The notes beneath the pieces were generated by a model. The model was not told the DNA's origin. It worked only from the letters and a program-made list of their open reading frames with translations, and did not search any database. Positions 1 to 10,307 of a stretch of 64,000 nt of DNA are shown piece after piece. Each line of letters starts with the position of its first letter. Position 1 is the first letter of the stretch. This stretch comes from Pantoea sp. AS-PWVM4 (GTDB lineage Bacteria; Pseudomonadota; Gammaproteobacteria; Enterobacterales; Enterobacteriaceae), in NCBI RefSeq assembly GCF_000468095.1, contig NZ_ASZC01000006.1:215331-279330 (forward strand), written 5' to 3'. The translations under genes were made by a program, and so were the position numbers.

Positions 1-12
1 GGATTTATCGCC

Positions 13-40
13 AACGCCACGTCTTAACGTGGCGTTTTTT
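13..40 (+). terminator. intrinsic terminator of upstream gene (presumably rho)
   Basis: A perfect 10-bp stem (AACGCCACGT / ACGTGGCGTT) with a CTTA loop runs into a T-rich tract. The gene it ends lies outside the window. In E. coli rho directly precedes wecA, so rho is the likely owner (inference from synteny). Confidence 0.85.
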
Positions 41-210
41 ATTTTCGGGCATTAGGATTATGCGAGCCGGGAGTATTGATAATGACTGTGGCGGAAGTGC
101 TGGTTTTTTAACCAAACGCGCACCTCTGGAGCAGAATTAGGACTAAGGATGAACGGCAAAGGCAAAAAGTTCGCCTATTGTTGTCCACGATTTTAGCTGA
201 GAGCGTTAAT

Positions 211-1302
211 GTGAATTTACTCACTATGAGTACTGAGCTTGGTTTAGTTTTTCTGTTTTCCTTAGCGTTCCTGTTTTTTGCTCGCAAAGTGGCTAAAAAA
301 ATCGGACTGGTTGACACGCCAAACTCCAGAAAACGCCATCATGGAGCGATTCCGCTCGTCGGCGGGATTTCCGTCTATGCGGGGATCTGCTTCGCGTTTC
401 TCATTTCGAATTACTATCTCCCGCATTCCTTGTTGTACCTCGGCTGCGCCGGGATGCTGGTGTTGGTTGGCGCGCTGGACGATCGCTTCGATATCAGCGT
501 GAAAATCCGTGCTACGGTGCAGGCTACAGTCGCGATAGTGATGATGGCCGGAGCCAAACTCTATCTGCTTAGCCTCGGTTTTATTATCGGCCCGGTCGAA
601 CTGATTGTCGGGCCGTTTGGCTATGTACTGACGCTGTTTGCCGTTTGGGCGGCAATTAACGCCTTCAATATGGTGGATGGGATTGATGGCCTGCTGGGCG
701 GGCTGTCGTCAGTCACCTTCGGTGCGATGGGGATCATTCTTTACTTTGACGGGCAAACCAGCCTGTCAATGTGGTGCTTTGCCATGATTGCCGCCACCAT
801 CCCCTATATCCTGCTTAACCTTGGTTTCCTCGGACGGCGTTATAAAGTGTTTATGGGTGATGCAGGCAGTACCATGATTGGTTTCACCATCATCTGGATC
901 CTGCTGGAAACCACCCAGGGATTAAGTCATCCGATAACCCCGGTCACCGCGCTGTGGCTGATTGCCATTCCCCTGATGGATATGGTTGCCATCATGTATC
1001 GCCGTCTGCGCAAAGGGATGAGCCCATTTTCTGCCGATCGCCAGCATATCCATCATCTGATCATGCGTGCGGGTTTTACGTCACGACAGGCGTTCCTGTT
1101 GATTACCGTGGCGGCGGCGATTCTGGCGGGTATTGGTGTCCTCGGTGAGTATTTGGCCTTCATCCCGGAATGGGTAATGTTGGTATTGTTTTTGTTGGCA
1201 TTTTTCTTCTATGGCTATTGCCTGAAGCACGCCTGGCGTGTGGCACGCAAAGTTCGCCGAATCAAACGTCGCTGGCAAAGCGTTGGCGATGATAAGAAAT
1301 AA
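211..1302 (+). CDS. wecA: UDP-GlcNAc:undecaprenyl-phosphate GlcNAc-1-phosphate transferase WecA
   Basis: Transfers GlcNAc-1-P from UDP-GlcNAc to undecaprenyl phosphate, forming lipid I of enterobacterial common antigen (ECA); in many enterobacteria it also primes O-antigen. It is a polytopic inner-membrane protein of the MraY/WecA family. Visible family blocks are GALDDRFDISVK, NAFNMVDGIDGLLGG, KVFMGDAGST and the HIHH loop (DRQHIHHLIMRAGF). The GTG at 211 was chosen because it is preceded by GAGAG seven bases upstream and gives the usual N-terminus and about 363 residues; an ATG further upstream (178) would add 11 residues without homology. It is the first gene of the wec cluster. Confidence 0.96.
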   Translation: MNLLTMSTELGLVFLFSLAFLFFARKVAKKIGLVDTPNSRKRHHGAIPLVGGISVYAGICFAFLISNYYLPHSLLYLGCAGMLVLVGALDDRFDISVKIRATVQATVAIVMMAGAKLYLLSLGFIIGPVELIVGPFGYVLTLFAVWAAINAFNMVDGIDGLLGGLSSVTFGAMGIILYFDGQTSLSMWCFAMIAATIPYILLNLGFLGRRYKVFMGDAGSTMIGFTIIWILLETTQGLSHPITPVTALWLIAIPLMDMVAIMYRRLRKGMSPFSADRQHIHHLIMRAGFTSRQAFLLITVAAAILAGIGVLGEYLAFIPEWVMLVLFLLAFFFYGYCLKHAWRVARKVRRIKRRWQSVGDDKK

Positions 1303-1330
1303 ATCAGTACCCAGAAAAGGATCCCTTGTT

Positions 1331-2380
1331 ATGACCTCTGGAGTTGTGGAGAACGAACTGGATATTCGCGGCCTGTGCTGTACGCTATGGCGTGGTAAAC
1401 GCTGGATCGTTGGTCTGGCGTTGCTGTTCGCGTTGCTGGCATGGCTGGTGTCTATGCTGATGAAACAGACATGGAGCACCACGGCGATCACCGATCGACC
1501 CACCGTCAACATGCTGGGGGATTACTTCGTCCAGCAGCAACTGCTCAAAAACCTTGATGTGCGTAACAACACGCTAAATCTCAGCTCGCCTGGGCCAACG
1601 GTCATGGATGATGTCTACCAGGAATTCATCATGCAACTGGCCTCATGGGACACTCGGCGGGATTTCTGGTTGCAGACCGACTACTATAAAAGCCGCAAAA
1701 GCGGTAACGCCCACAACGATGCGGCGTTACTTGATGATCAGATCAACAATATTCAGTTCACACCTGCCGATCCGGCTCACAATACGTTGAACAGCGTCAG
1801 GCTGGTGGCCGAAAGCGCCAGTGATGCCAATAACCTGCTGCGACAGTACATTGCTTACGCCAGCGAACGGGCCGCGCGCCATTTGAATGCGGAGCTGAAA
1901 GGTGCCTGGCAGGCGCGAGCCGAACAGTTGCAGGCGCAGTTGAAGCGTCAGGAAGATGTGGCACAGGCGGTATTTGCCCGGCAGCGTCAGCGTATTGAGC
2001 AGGCGCTGAAAATCGCCAGCCAGCAAGGTATCAAAGAAAACCGCGCGCCGGTGACGGGTGAAACGCTACCGGACAGCGACCGCTTCCTGCTGGGGCAGCA
2101 AATGTTGCAGGCGCAGCTCGATACCTTGCAGGCCAGCGGTCCGGCGTACGATTTAAGCTATGATCAAAACAGAGCGATGTTGAGTACATTGCAGGCCGGG
2201 CCGCGTGTGGATAAACAGTTTCAGACCTACCGCTATCTGCGTACACCAGAAGAACCGGTTAAGCGTGATAGCCCACGTCGGCTGTTTATGATGATCATGT
2301 GGGGCGTCATCGGCGCGCTGGTGGGAGCGGGGGTTGCATTGGTGCGCCGTCCGCGCCCGATGTCACCAACGAGTCATTGA
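1331..2380 (+). CDS. wzzE: ECA chain-length regulator WzzE
   Basis: Inner-membrane polysaccharide co-polymerase that sets the modal length of ECA chains made by WzyE. The layout is typical of the family: an N-terminal membrane segment near residues 25-45, a long periplasmic region with the family segment [15 protein letters not shown] and coiled-coil stretches, and a C-terminal membrane segment just after [16 protein letters not shown]. The length of 349 residues matches E. coli WzzE. The ATG at 1331 follows an AGAAAAGG ribosome site; the frame stays open further upstream into wecA, but that extension has no family match. Confidence 0.96.
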   Translation: MTSGVVENELDIRGLCCTLWRGKRWIVGLALLFALLAWLVSMLMKQTWSTTAITDRPTVNMLGDYFVQQQLLKNLDVRNNTLNLSSPGPTVMDDVYQEFIMQLASWDTRRDFWLQTDYYKSRKSGNAHNDAALLDDQINNIQFTPADPAHNTLNSVRLVAESASDANNLLRQYIAYASERAARHLNAELKGAWQARAEQLQAQLKRQEDVAQAVFARQRQRIEQALKIASQQGIKENRAPVTGETLPDSDRFLLGQQMLQAQLDTLQASGPAYDLSYDQNRAMLSTLQAGPRVDKQFQTYRYLRTPEEPVKRDSPRRLFMMIMWGVIGALVGAGVALVRRPRPMSPTSH

Positions 2381-2390
2381 GAGAAGCCGC

Positions 2391-3515
2391 GTGAAAGTTC
2401 TGACCGTATTTGGTACTCGTCCTGAGGCGATCAAAATGGCACCGCTGGTGCAAGCGCTGGCCCAGGATTCGGCGTTTGAATCGCGCCTGTGCGTCACCGC
2501 CCAGCATCGTGAAATGCTTGATCAGGTGCTTCGTTTGTTCAATCTGCAACCCGACTATGACCTCAATATCATGCGACCGGAGCAGGGACTGACGGAAATC
2601 ACCTGTCGTATTTTGCAGGGCATGAAAACCGTATTGGCCGATTTCCGTCCCGATGTGGTGCTGGTACATGGCGATACCACCACGACGCTGGCTGCCAGCC
2701 TGGCGGCGTTTTATCACCAAATCCCGGTAGGGCATGTGGAAGCCGGTCTGCGAACCGGGAATCTGATGTCGCCCTGGCCGGAAGAGGCTAACCGTACCCT
2801 GACCGGGCACCTGGCAAGTTATCACTTCACGCCTACACAAAACTCACGAGAGAATTTGCTGCGCGAAAATCTGCCGGAACAGCGGATTTTCGTCACCGGC
2901 AATACGGTGATTGATGCCTTGTTGTGGGTGCGTGATCGCGTACTGGACGACGCCGATCTGAACGCCCGGCTGACGGCGCATTATCCGTTCCTCGACTCGG
3001 AGAAAAAGCTGATTCTGGTCACCGGGCATCGACGGGAGAGTTTTGGCGACGGTTTTGAACGCATTTGCAGCGCGCTGGCGCAGATTGCCCGTCGGCACCC
3101 GCAGGCGCAGATCGTCTACCCGGTGCACCTCAATCCGAATGTCAGCGAGCCGGTCAATCGTATTCTGAGCGGGATCGAAAATATCGTTCTGATCGAGCCG
3201 CAGGAGTATCTGCCATTTGTCTGGTTGATGAACCGCGCATGGCTGATCCTCACGGATTCTGGTGGTATTCAGGAAGAGGCACCGTCACTTGGCAAACCGG
3301 TGTTGGTAATGCGAGACACCACCGAGCGCCCGGAGGCGGTTGCTGCTGGCACGGTCAGGTTGGTGGGTACGGATATTGATAAAATTGTGGCAGAAGTCAG
3401 CCTGTTGCTGGACAACGATGAAGTCTGGCAGGCGATGAGCCATGCGCACAATCCTTATGGCGACGGCCAGGCCTGCGCGCGCATTTTGCAGGTTCTTAAA
3501 AATCATAGAGTTTAA
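2391..3515 (+). CDS. wecB: UDP-N-acetylglucosamine 2-epimerase (non-hydrolysing) WecB
   Basis: Converts UDP-GlcNAc to UDP-ManNAc, the precursor of the ManNAcA residue of ECA. It starts with the family signature [19 protein letters not shown] and contains [26 protein letters not shown] and [22 protein letters not shown], all typical of this GT-B-like epimerase. Length 374 residues, about as in E. coli. The start is GTG, ten bases after the wzzE stop, with GAGAG/GAGAAG just upstream. It is followed two bases later by wecC, which acts on its product. Confidence 0.97.
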   Translation: MKVLTVFGTRPEAIKMAPLVQALAQDSAFESRLCVTAQHREMLDQVLRLFNLQPDYDLNIMRPEQGLTEITCRILQGMKTVLADFRPDVVLVHGDTTTTLAASLAAFYHQIPVGHVEAGLRTGNLMSPWPEEANRTLTGHLASYHFTPTQNSRENLLRENLPEQRIFVTGNTVIDALLWVRDRVLDDADLNARLTAHYPFLDSEKKLILVTGHRRESFGDGFERICSALAQIARRHPQAQIVYPVHLNPNVSEPVNRILSGIENIVLIEPQEYLPFVWLMNRAWLILTDSGGIQEEAPSLGKPVLVMRDTTERPEAVAAGTVRLVGTDIDKIVAEVSLLLDNDEVWQAMSHAHNPYGDGQACARILQVLKNHRV

Positions 3516-3517
3516 CC

Positions 3518-4777
3518 ATGAGTTTTCAAACCATTTCCGTTATTGGACTGGGTTACATTGGGCTGCCGACCGCAGCCGTTTTTGCCTCTCGGGAAATTAA
3601 AGTGGTGGGCGTTGATATCAATGCCCACGCAGTCGAAACCATCAATCGTGGTGAAATTCACATTGTTGAACCGGAACTCGACAAGGTGGTCCACGAGGCC
3701 GTGCGGCGCGGTTTTCTGCGCGCCACGACCCAGGTGGAAGCAGCCGATGCCTTTCTGATTGCGGTTCCCACGCCTTTTATCGGTGATCACCAGCCGGATC
3801 TCAGCTATGTCCAGGCGGCAGCGTCTTCTATCGCTCCGGTATTAAAAGCGGGCGATTTAGTGATTCTCGAATCCACTTCCCCGGTTGGGACGACGGAACA
3901 GTTGGCCGCCTGGCTGGCGACTGCGCGTCCTGACCTGCGTTTTCCGCAGCATGGTGAGGCACCCGATATCGCCATTGCCTACTGCCCGGAGCGCGTGTTG
4001 CCTGGCAAAGTGATGGTGGAGTTGATTGAAAACGATCGCGTGATCGGTGGCATGACACCCGCTTGCTCCGCGCGTGCCAGCGAGCTGTACCGCATCTTCC
4101 TGCGTGGCGAGTGTGTAGAAACCCACGCGCGCACGGCGGAGATGTGCAAGCTGACAGAAAACAGCTTCCGTGACGTTAATATCGCGTTTGCCAATGAACT
4201 GTCACTGATCTGCGCTGAACAGGGAATTAACGTCTGGGAACTGATTGCGCTGGCGAATCGCCACCCACGCGTCAACATTCTGCAACCCGGCCCTGGTGTG
4301 GGCGGTCACTGCATTGCTGTCGATCCCTGGTTTATCGTGGCGCAAAACCCGCAGCAGGCGCGTCTGATCCGCACCGCGCGAGAAGTTAACGATGCCAAAC
4401 CGTTCTGGGTTTTGGATCAGGTGAAGCAGGCGTTAGCCGAATGCCTGACCGCCAGTGGCAAACGCGCCAGCGAAGTGAGTATCGCCTGCTTTGGCCTGGC
4501 GTTTAAACCCAATATTGATGACCTGCGTGAAAGCCCGGCCATGACCGTGGCAGAACTGATTGCCGATTGGCACAGCGGCGCCACCTGGGTAGTTGAACCG
4601 CATATCAACACGATCCCTAACCGCCTGGCGGGTAAAGCTACGCTGGTAACGACCAACGAGGCACTTCAACAGGCTGATATTTTGGTGATGCTGGTTGATC
4701 ACATGCCGTTCCGTGACATTGATGCTGCGCAGGTCACGCAGGCGTGGATTGTCGATACTAAAGGGGTTTGGCGATGA
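3518..4777 (+). CDS. wecC: UDP-N-acetyl-D-mannosamine dehydrogenase WecC
   Basis: NAD-dependent double oxidation of UDP-ManNAc to UDP-ManNAcA, the donor for the second ECA sugar. The N-terminal Rossmann motif GLGYIG lies at residues 10-15. The catalytic cysteine is in the block GPGVGGHCIAVDPW (C265), and the C-terminal UDP-binding domain contains FGLAFKPNIDDLRESPA. The length of 419 residues is normal. In E. coli rffG and rffH come next, but here the stop codon overlaps an ATG (ATGA at 4774-4777) and wecD follows almost at once. Confidence 0.97.
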   Translation: MSFQTISVIGLGYIGLPTAAVFASREIKVVGVDINAHAVETINRGEIHIVEPELDKVVHEAVRRGFLRATTQVEAADAFLIAVPTPFIGDHQPDLSYVQAAASSIAPVLKAGDLVILESTSPVGTTEQLAAWLATARPDLRFPQHGEAPDIAIAYCPERVLPGKVMVELIENDRVIGGMTPACSARASELYRIFLRGECVETHARTAEMCKLTENSFRDVNIAFANELSLICAEQGINVWELIALANRHPRVNILQPGPGVGGHCIAVDPWFIVAQNPQQARLIRTAREVNDAKPFWVLDQVKQALAECLTASGKRASEVSIACFGLAFKPNIDDLRESPAMTVAELIADWHSGATWVVEPHINTIPNRLAGKATLVTTNEALQQADILVMLVDHMPFRDIDAAQVTQAWIVDTKGVWR

Positions 4778-4821
4778 AACACTTTCTGGTCAACAACCAT
4801 GTCCATCCGTGTCAGCATTAA
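4774..4821 (+). other. 15-codon ORF at wecC-wecD junction, possible rffG start remnant
   Basis: An ATG overlapping the wecC stop has a good ribosome site (AAGGGG at 4760-4765) and encodes only MKHFLVNNHVHPCQH before TAA. It is out of frame with wecD, whose ATG at 4799 has no clear Shine-Dalgarno sequence. The first six residues resemble the beginning of dTDP-glucose 4,6-dehydratases (basic/hydrophobic residues, then LVTGGAGFIG), so this may be the retained start of a deleted rffG. It may now serve translational coupling into wecD. This is inference from sequence and E. coli gene order. Confidence 0.4.
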
Positions 4822-5506
4822 CCCACTGCCGTGGGAGAGTGGCTTCTTTAGCCTGAATACCGCGCGCCTCGATATCGATGGCGACACACCGCTGGCGCAC
4901 GCATTGCAGCAGCCCTGTGGCTTGTGGCAAATCAAGGTCGCGGCTGAACGCAACGATGTGATCGATGCCATCAGCCAGCACGGTTTTCAGTTGGTGGAAG
5001 GGGAAGCCGATCTCGCCATCAATATCAAACGTACCGAGCGGCAAACTGGCGTGCGCATCGCGCGTGAAGCGCAGATCCCGGCATTGCGTGCCGCCGCCGG
5101 AGTGGCGTTTCGTCTGAGCCGCTTTCGTACCCCGTGGTTTAAGGCGGATGACAGCAGCCGTTTCTACGCACAGTGGATTGAGAACGCAGTACGCGGCACG
5201 TTTGATAACCAGTGCTTGATTGCCTGCGATGAACAGGGCGAATTGCAGGGTTTTGTCTCGATACGCGAGCAGGACGGTGATGCGCGCATTGGGCTGCTGG
5301 CGGTGTTGCCGGAAGCACAGGGTAAGGGTATCGGCCAGCGCTTGCTGCTGTCGGCCGCTGACTGGGGGAGGGTGCGCCAGCTTAATCGGCTACGTGTTGC
5401 TACCCAACTCAGCAATCTGACGGCGATGCGTCTCTATTTACGCAGCGGTGCACGGCTGGAAAGCACGGCTTACTGGTTCTACAGGAACGCACATGATCCC
5501 ATTTAA
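4799..5506 (+). CDS. wecD: dTDP-4-amino-4,6-dideoxy-D-galactose acyltransferase WecD
   Basis: GNAT-fold enzyme that acetylates dTDP-Fuc4N to dTDP-Fuc4NAc, donor of the third ECA sugar. The C-terminal half carries the acetyl-CoA site (GLLAVLPEAQGKGIGQRLL) and the conserved block RFYAQWIENAVRGTFDNQCL; the protein ends in SGARLESTAYWFYR as in E. coli WecD (RffC). Length 235 residues. No convincing ribosome site precedes this ATG, so coupling to the upstream mini-ORF is plausible. The 3' end overlaps wecE by 14 bases. Confidence 0.94.
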   Translation: MSIRVSINPLPWESGFFSLNTARLDIDGDTPLAHALQQPCGLWQIKVAAERNDVIDAISQHGFQLVEGEADLAINIKRTERQTGVRIAREAQIPALRAAAGVAFRLSRFRTPWFKADDSSRFYAQWIENAVRGTFDNQCLIACDEQGELQGFVSIREQDGDARIGLLAVLPEAQGKGIGQRLLLSAADWGRVRQLNRLRVATQLSNLTAMRLYLRSGARLESTAYWFYRNAHDPI

Positions 5507-6623
5507 TGCGCCCCCGATCGTGGGCAGCGAAATTGAATATATGCAATCGGCGATGGCCAGCGGCAAGCTCTGCGGCGATGGCGGCTTTACCCGGCGTTGC
5601 CAGCAATGGATGGAGCAGCATTTCGGCAGCAAAAAGGTTCTGCTGACGCCTTCCTGCACGGCCTCGCTGGAGATGGCTGCGTTGCTGATTGATATCCAGC
5701 CCGGCGATGAAGTGATTATGCCGAGCTACACCTTTGTATCCACGGCCAATGCCTTTGTGCTGCGTGGTGCCACAATCGTGTTTGTGGATGTGCGCCCCGA
5801 TACATTGAACATCGACGAAACCCTGATTGAAGCGGCGATCACCGAGAAAACCCGCGCTATCGTGCCAGTCCATTACGCCGGTGTTGCCTGCGAAATGGAC
5901 ACCATTATGGCGCTGGCGGCAAAGTATCAGCTTTACGTGATTGAAGATGCAGCGCAGGGGGTGATGTCAAACTACAAAGGGCGTGCGCTTGGCACCATCG
6001 GTCATATTGGTTGTTTTAGCTTCCATGAAACCAAAAACTACACCGCAGGTGGTGAAGGCGGAGCTACGCTGATTAATGACGCAAAAATGGTCGAGCGTGC
6101 TGAGATAATCCGGGAAAAAGGCACCAATCGTAGCCAGTTCTTTCGTGGCCAGGTGGATAAATACACCTGGCGCGACATCGGCTCCAGCTATCTGATGGCG
6201 GATTTACAGGCCGCGTATCTCTGGGCGCAGCTCGAAGTGGCCGAGCGTATCAATCAGCAGCGCCTGCGCCTGTGGAATAACTATTATGCGGCGCTTCAGC
6301 CGCTGGCGGCTGCCGGACGCCTTACCTTGCCGGTGGTGCCAGGCGACTGCCGCCACAACGCGCATATGTTTTACATCAAACTGCGTGACAGCAGCGATCG
6401 TCAGGCGCTGATCAACTGGATGAAAGAAGCCGAAATTCTCACCGTTTTTCATTACATCCCACTGCATTCATCACCGGCGGGCGCGCGTTTTGGCCGCTTC
6501 CACGGCGATGATGTTGTCACCACCCGTGAGAGCGAACGTTTGCTGCGTTTGCCACTGTTCTACAATCTGTCGGACAACAATCAGCGCACGGTGATCAATT
6601 CCCTGTTGAGCTTCTTTGCCTGA
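5493..6623 (+). CDS. wecE: dTDP-4-amino-4,6-dideoxygalactose transaminase WecE
   Basis: PLP-dependent aminotransferase of the DegT/DnrJ/EryC1 family that makes dTDP-Fuc4N from dTDP-4-keto-6-deoxyglucose with glutamate. The PLP lysine is K181 in SFHETKNYTAGGEGG, with the phosphate-binding region around TPSCTASLEMAA. The length of 376 residues is identical to E. coli WecE. The ATG at 5493 lies inside wecD and is preceded by an AGGAACG ribosome site. Its substrate needs RffG/RffH or RmlB/RmlA activity, and neither gene pair is in this cluster. Confidence 0.97.
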   Translation: MIPFNAPPIVGSEIEYMQSAMASGKLCGDGGFTRRCQQWMEQHFGSKKVLLTPSCTASLEMAALLIDIQPGDEVIMPSYTFVSTANAFVLRGATIVFVDVRPDTLNIDETLIEAAITEKTRAIVPVHYAGVACEMDTIMALAAKYQLYVIEDAAQGVMSNYKGRALGTIGHIGCFSFHETKNYTAGGEGGATLINDAKMVERAEIIREKGTNRSQFFRGQVDKYTWRDIGSSYLMADLQAAYLWAQLEVAERINQQRLRLWNNYYAALQPLAAAGRLTLPVVPGDCRHNAHMFYIKLRDSSDRQALINWMKEAEILTVFHYIPLHSSPAGARFGRFHGDDVVTTRESERLLRLPLFYNLSDNNQRTVINSLLSFFA

Positions 6624-7876
6624 TGTCACTCGCTAAAGCCTCGGTGTGGACCGCGTCGTCCACGCTGGTCAAAATTGTTGCTGGGTTGCTGGTGGTCAAA
6701 TTGCTGGCCGTCAGTTTCGGCCCGGAAGGCATCGGCCAGGCCGGAAACTTCCGTCAGCTGATTACCGTGCTTGGTGTGCTGGCCGGTGCCGGCATATTTA
6801 ACGGCGTGACCACCTATGTGGCGCAATTTCAGCAGCAACCCGCGTCGCTACGGGCTGTCACCGGAACGGCATCCGCGCTGGTGCTTGGCTTCTCCACGCT
6901 ACTGGCGGTGGTGTTTTTGCTGGCTGCGGCACCGATTAGCCGGGCGTTATTCGGCCACGATCATTATCAGGGCGTGGTACGCATCGTGGCATTTCTCCAG
7001 CTTGGTATCGCTTGGGCGAATCTGACGCTGGCATTGTTGAAAGGTTTTCGTGATGCACGCGGTAACGCGTTGGCGCTGATTGCCGGTAGCCTGATTGGCG
7101 TGGTGGCGTATGCGCTGTGCTGGTGGATCGGCGGTTACGCCGGAGCATTGGTTGGGTTAGCGCTGGTGCCTGCGCTGGTGGTGATCCCAGCGCTGATGAT
7201 GTTGCGACGTCATCAGCAGGTGTTGCCACTACGTTGGTTAAAACCGGTCTGGGAGCCGGAACTGGCGCGCAATCTGGCGAAGTTTACCCTAATGGCGCTG
7301 ATCACCTCGGTGACGCTGCCGGTGGCCTGGGTGTTGATGCGAAACCTGCTGGCGCAACAGCAAGGCTGGGCGCAGGTCGGGTTGTGGCAAGGTGTCACCA
7401 GCATTTCTGATGCGTATCTGCAATTTATCACCGCCACCTTTAGCGTCTGGCTGTTGCCAACCCTGGCCCGGCTGGAGCATAAGCCACAGATTGCGCGGGA
7501 AATTTTGCGCGCGCTGCGCTTTGTTTTGCCCGCGGTGGCGGCTGCCAGCTTCTGCGTCTGGTTATTGCGTGATGTGGCCATCTGGCTGCTTTTCTCCACA
7601 AAGTTCGCCGCGATGCGCGATCTGTTTGTCTGGCAACTGTGTGGTGACGTGTTCAAAGTCGGTGCCTATGTCTTTGGTTACCTGGTTATCGCTAAAGCGT
7701 CGCTGCGTTTCTATATTTTGACGGAAGTCAGCCAGTTCATCTTACTGATGGCGTTTTCCCACTGGTTGATTCCGCTACATGGGACGGTCGGTGCCGCACA
7801 AGCCTACATGGCGACCTACATTTGCTACTTTGCGCTCTGCTGTGGCGCTTTTACCCTTTATTGCCAAAGAAAATGA
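6623..7876 (+). CDS. wzxE: lipid III (ECA repeat unit) flippase WzxE
   Basis: Multi-pass inner-membrane MOP-superfamily flippase that moves the undecaprenyl-linked ECA trisaccharide to the periplasm. It begins MSLAKASVWTASSTLVKI and contains the conserved segments FRQLITVLGVLAGAGIFNGVT, KFTLMALITSVTLPVAW and DVFKVGAYVFGYLVIAKASLRFY. Length 417 residues with about 12 hydrophobic segments. The start overlaps the wecE stop (TGATG), and the stop overlaps the wecF start (ATGA). Confidence 0.96.
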   Translation: MSLAKASVWTASSTLVKIVAGLLVVKLLAVSFGPEGIGQAGNFRQLITVLGVLAGAGIFNGVTTYVAQFQQQPASLRAVTGTASALVLGFSTLLAVVFLLAAAPISRALFGHDHYQGVVRIVAFLQLGIAWANLTLALLKGFRDARGNALALIAGSLIGVVAYALCWWIGGYAGALVGLALVPALVVIPALMMLRRHQQVLPLRWLKPVWEPELARNLAKFTLMALITSVTLPVAWVLMRNLLAQQQGWAQVGLWQGVTSISDAYLQFITATFSVWLLPTLARLEHKPQIAREILRALRFVLPAVAAASFCVWLLRDVAIWLLFSTKFAAMRDLFVWQLCGDVFKVGAYVFGYLVIAKASLRFYILTEVSQFILLMAFSHWLIPLHGTVGAAQAYMATYICYFALCCGAFTLYCQRK

Positions 7877-8943
7877 CGTTAACTCATGTGCTGGGATCGG
7901 ATATCCCCCATCATAATCACACCGTGCTGCGCTTCTTTAATGATGTGATTAGCGCGCAACTGCCGCAGGATACGCCTCGTCGATTTATGGTGGTCACACC
8001 AACGCCAGACGCATTACAGGCTTATCAGGCATTGCAAATTGAAACCTTTCCCGACAAGCGGGCGCTGGCACGGGCGGTGATCAACCGTGCGACAGACCGG
8101 CAGCAGCGCTTCTTTTTCCACGGGCAATTTAATCCCGGGCTTTGGCTGGCGTTGTTGAGTGGCAAACTGCGGCGCAACCAGGCGTTCTGGCATGTATGGG
8201 GCGCAGATTTATATGAAGAGGGCAGCGGTCTGAAGTATCAGCTGTTCTATCTGCTGCGGCGTCTCGCGCAAGGGCGTATGGCGCGCGTGTTCGCGACACG
8301 CGGCGACCTGCACCATTATCAGCAACGGCATCCGCGGGTGCCGACATCTTTGCTTTATTTCCCGACACGGATGCCGGAATGTGCCGTGCCTGTTGCGACA
8401 GAACCGCATGATTTTACCGTGTTGTTGGGTAATTCGGGCGATCGCAGCAATCGCCATATCGCGGGTTTGCAGGCTATCAAGTCACAGTTTGGTGACCAAA
8501 TAAAGGTGGTGATACCGCTTGGCTATCCCGCTAATAATGATACATATATTAACGAAGTCGCTACTGAAGCCGCGTTACTTTTCCCCAATGGGCAGGTTAC
8601 GCTGTTGCGCGATAAGATCGATTTTGACGCCTATCTTGCGCTGCTCAGCCGTTGCCACCTGGGTTATTTTATGTTTGAACGCCAGCAGGGGATTGGTACC
8701 CTCTGCCTGCTGATTCAGGCTGGCATTCCGTTTGTTCTCAGCCGCAAAAACCCGTTCTGGCGCGATCTTAGTGAGCAGGGATTACCGGTGTTGTTCAGCG
8801 ACGATGCTCTGGACAGCGCGCGGGTCGCAGAGGCACAGCGCCAGCTGATGCAGTGCGGTCCTGCCTCCATCGCATTCTTTGCCCCCGGCTATCTGGCAGG
8901 GTGGCGCGAGGCACTCACTCTGAGTGAAACGGAGAACTTATGA
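7873..8943 (+). CDS. wecF: dTDP-Fuc4NAc:lipid II Fuc4NAc transferase WecF
   Basis: Adds the third sugar (Fuc4NAc) to ECA lipid II on the cytoplasmic face of the inner membrane (glycosyltransferase family 56). Family blocks include [65 protein letters not shown] and [17 protein letters not shown]. Length 356 residues from the ATG at 7873. ATGA overlaps at both ends (with wzxE and wzyE) indicate translational coupling. Confidence 0.96.
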   Translation: MTLTHVLGSDIPHHNHTVLRFFNDVISAQLPQDTPRRFMVVTPTPDALQAYQALQIETFPDKRALARAVINRATDRQQRFFFHGQFNPGLWLALLSGKLRRNQAFWHVWGADLYEEGSGLKYQLFYLLRRLAQGRMARVFATRGDLHHYQQRHPRVPTSLLYFPTRMPECAVPVATEPHDFTVLLGNSGDRSNRHIAGLQAIKSQFGDQIKVVIPLGYPANNDTYINEVATEAALLFPNGQVTLLRDKIDFDAYLALLSRCHLGYFMFERQQGIGTLCLLIQAGIPFVLSRKNPFWRDLSEQGLPVLFSDDALDSARVAEAQRQLMQCGPASIAFFAPGYLAGWREALTLSETENL

Positions 8944-10283
8944 CCCTCTTGCAGTTCAGCGGTCTGCTGGTGGTGTATTTGTTCTCGCTGGGTTTTATCC
9001 TGACTCTGACCTGGCGGGAATTTAAACGGGTGCGTTTCAACTTCCACCTGTTCTTTACCATTCTGTTTTTACTGACATTTTATTTTGGCTTTCCACTGAC
9101 CAGCATTCTGGTGTTCCGCTTCAATATGGCGGTGGTGCCCGCAGAATTTCTGTTGCAGGCGCTACTGGCTGCCACCAGTTTCTATGCCATCTATTACGTG
9201 AGCTACAAAGTCCGTTTGCGTCCGGCCACTCGCGTGCCGCGCAAACCCTGGTTGCAGATGAACCGGGTGGAAACCCATCTCACCTGTCTGCTGTTGGCGC
9301 TGGTGGCAATCGGCACCGTAACGGTGTTTTTCCTGCATAATGGCTTGCTGCTGTTCCGGCTGACGGCCTATAACCAGATCTTCTCCAGCGAAGTCTCCGG
9401 TGTAGCGCTAAAACGCTTCTTCTACTTCTTCATCCCGGCGATGTTGATTCGTTACTTCCTCAACCCGACGCTGCGTCAGTGGCTGCTGTTTTTGCTGGTT
9501 TCCGTGGCTTTTGGCCTGCTGACCTATGCGTTGGTGGGGGGCACGCGCGCGAACATCATCATCGCCTTTGCGCTGTTCCTGTTTATCGGTATTACCCGCG
9601 GCTGGATCACGCTGTGGATGCTGGCTGCTGCGGGGGTGCTGGCGATTGGTGGCATGTTCTGGCTGGCGCTGCGTCGTTATAACCTCAATGTGATGGGGGA
9701 TGAGGCGTTTTACACCTTCCTTTATCTGACGCGCGATACCTTCTCTCCGTGGGAGAATCTGGCGTTGTTGTTGCAGCACTACGACAAAATCTCGTTTCAG
9801 GGCTTGGCCCCAATGTGGCGTGATTTTTACGTATTTATTCCGAGCTGGCTGTGGCCGGGACGTCCGTCGATGGTGCTGAACAGCGCTAACTACTTTACCT
9901 GGGAAGTGCTGAATAACCACTCCGGGCTGGCGATCTCGCCAACGTTACTTGGGTCGCTGTTGGTGATGGGTGGCGTGTGGTTTATTCCGCTGGGTGCCGT
10001 TGCGGTGGGCCTGTTAATGAAAGGCTTCGATACGCTGTACGCGCGTGGTCGTCATGAGACTAATCGCTATAACGGGGCCATTTTGCAAAGTTTTTGTTTT
10101 GGTGCGGTGTTTAACATGATCGTGCTGGCGCGTGAGGGGCTGGATGCCTTCGGGTCACGCGTGGTGTTTTTCTGCGTTATTTTTGCCGCCTGCTTATTGG
10201 TGGCGAAGTTGCTTTACTGGCTGCTGGACCGTGCCGGATTGATCCGACAACGCGGTGAGCCGGTGTTACCCAGCCCTTTTTAA
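8940..10283 (+). CDS. wzyE: ECA polymerase WzyE
   Basis: Periplasm-facing polymerase joining ECA repeat units on undecaprenyl pyrophosphate, with chain length set by WzzE. It is a very hydrophobic protein of 447 residues with many membrane segments and a large central loop ([24 protein letters not shown]), collinear with E. coli WzyE. The start overlaps the wecF stop (ATGA at 8940-8943). A gap of 24 bases separates it from wecG. Confidence 0.95.
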   Translation: MTLLQFSGLLVVYLFSLGFILTLTWREFKRVRFNFHLFFTILFLLTFYFGFPLTSILVFRFNMAVVPAEFLLQALLAATSFYAIYYVSYKVRLRPATRVPRKPWLQMNRVETHLTCLLLALVAIGTVTVFFLHNGLLLFRLTAYNQIFSSEVSGVALKRFFYFFIPAMLIRYFLNPTLRQWLLFLLVSVAFGLLTYALVGGTRANIIIAFALFLFIGITRGWITLWMLAAAGVLAIGGMFWLALRRYNLNVMGDEAFYTFLYLTRDTFSPWENLALLLQHYDKISFQGLAPMWRDFYVFIPSWLWPGRPSMVLNSANYFTWEVLNNHSGLAISPTLLGSLLVMGGVWFIPLGAVAVGLLMKGFDTLYARGRHETNRYNGAILQSFCFGAVFNMIVLAREGLDAFGSRVVFFCVIFAACLLVAKLLYWLLDRAGLIRQRGEPVLPSPF

Positions 10284-10307
10284 CCTCCGGGGACAACAGG
10301 AAAACGT

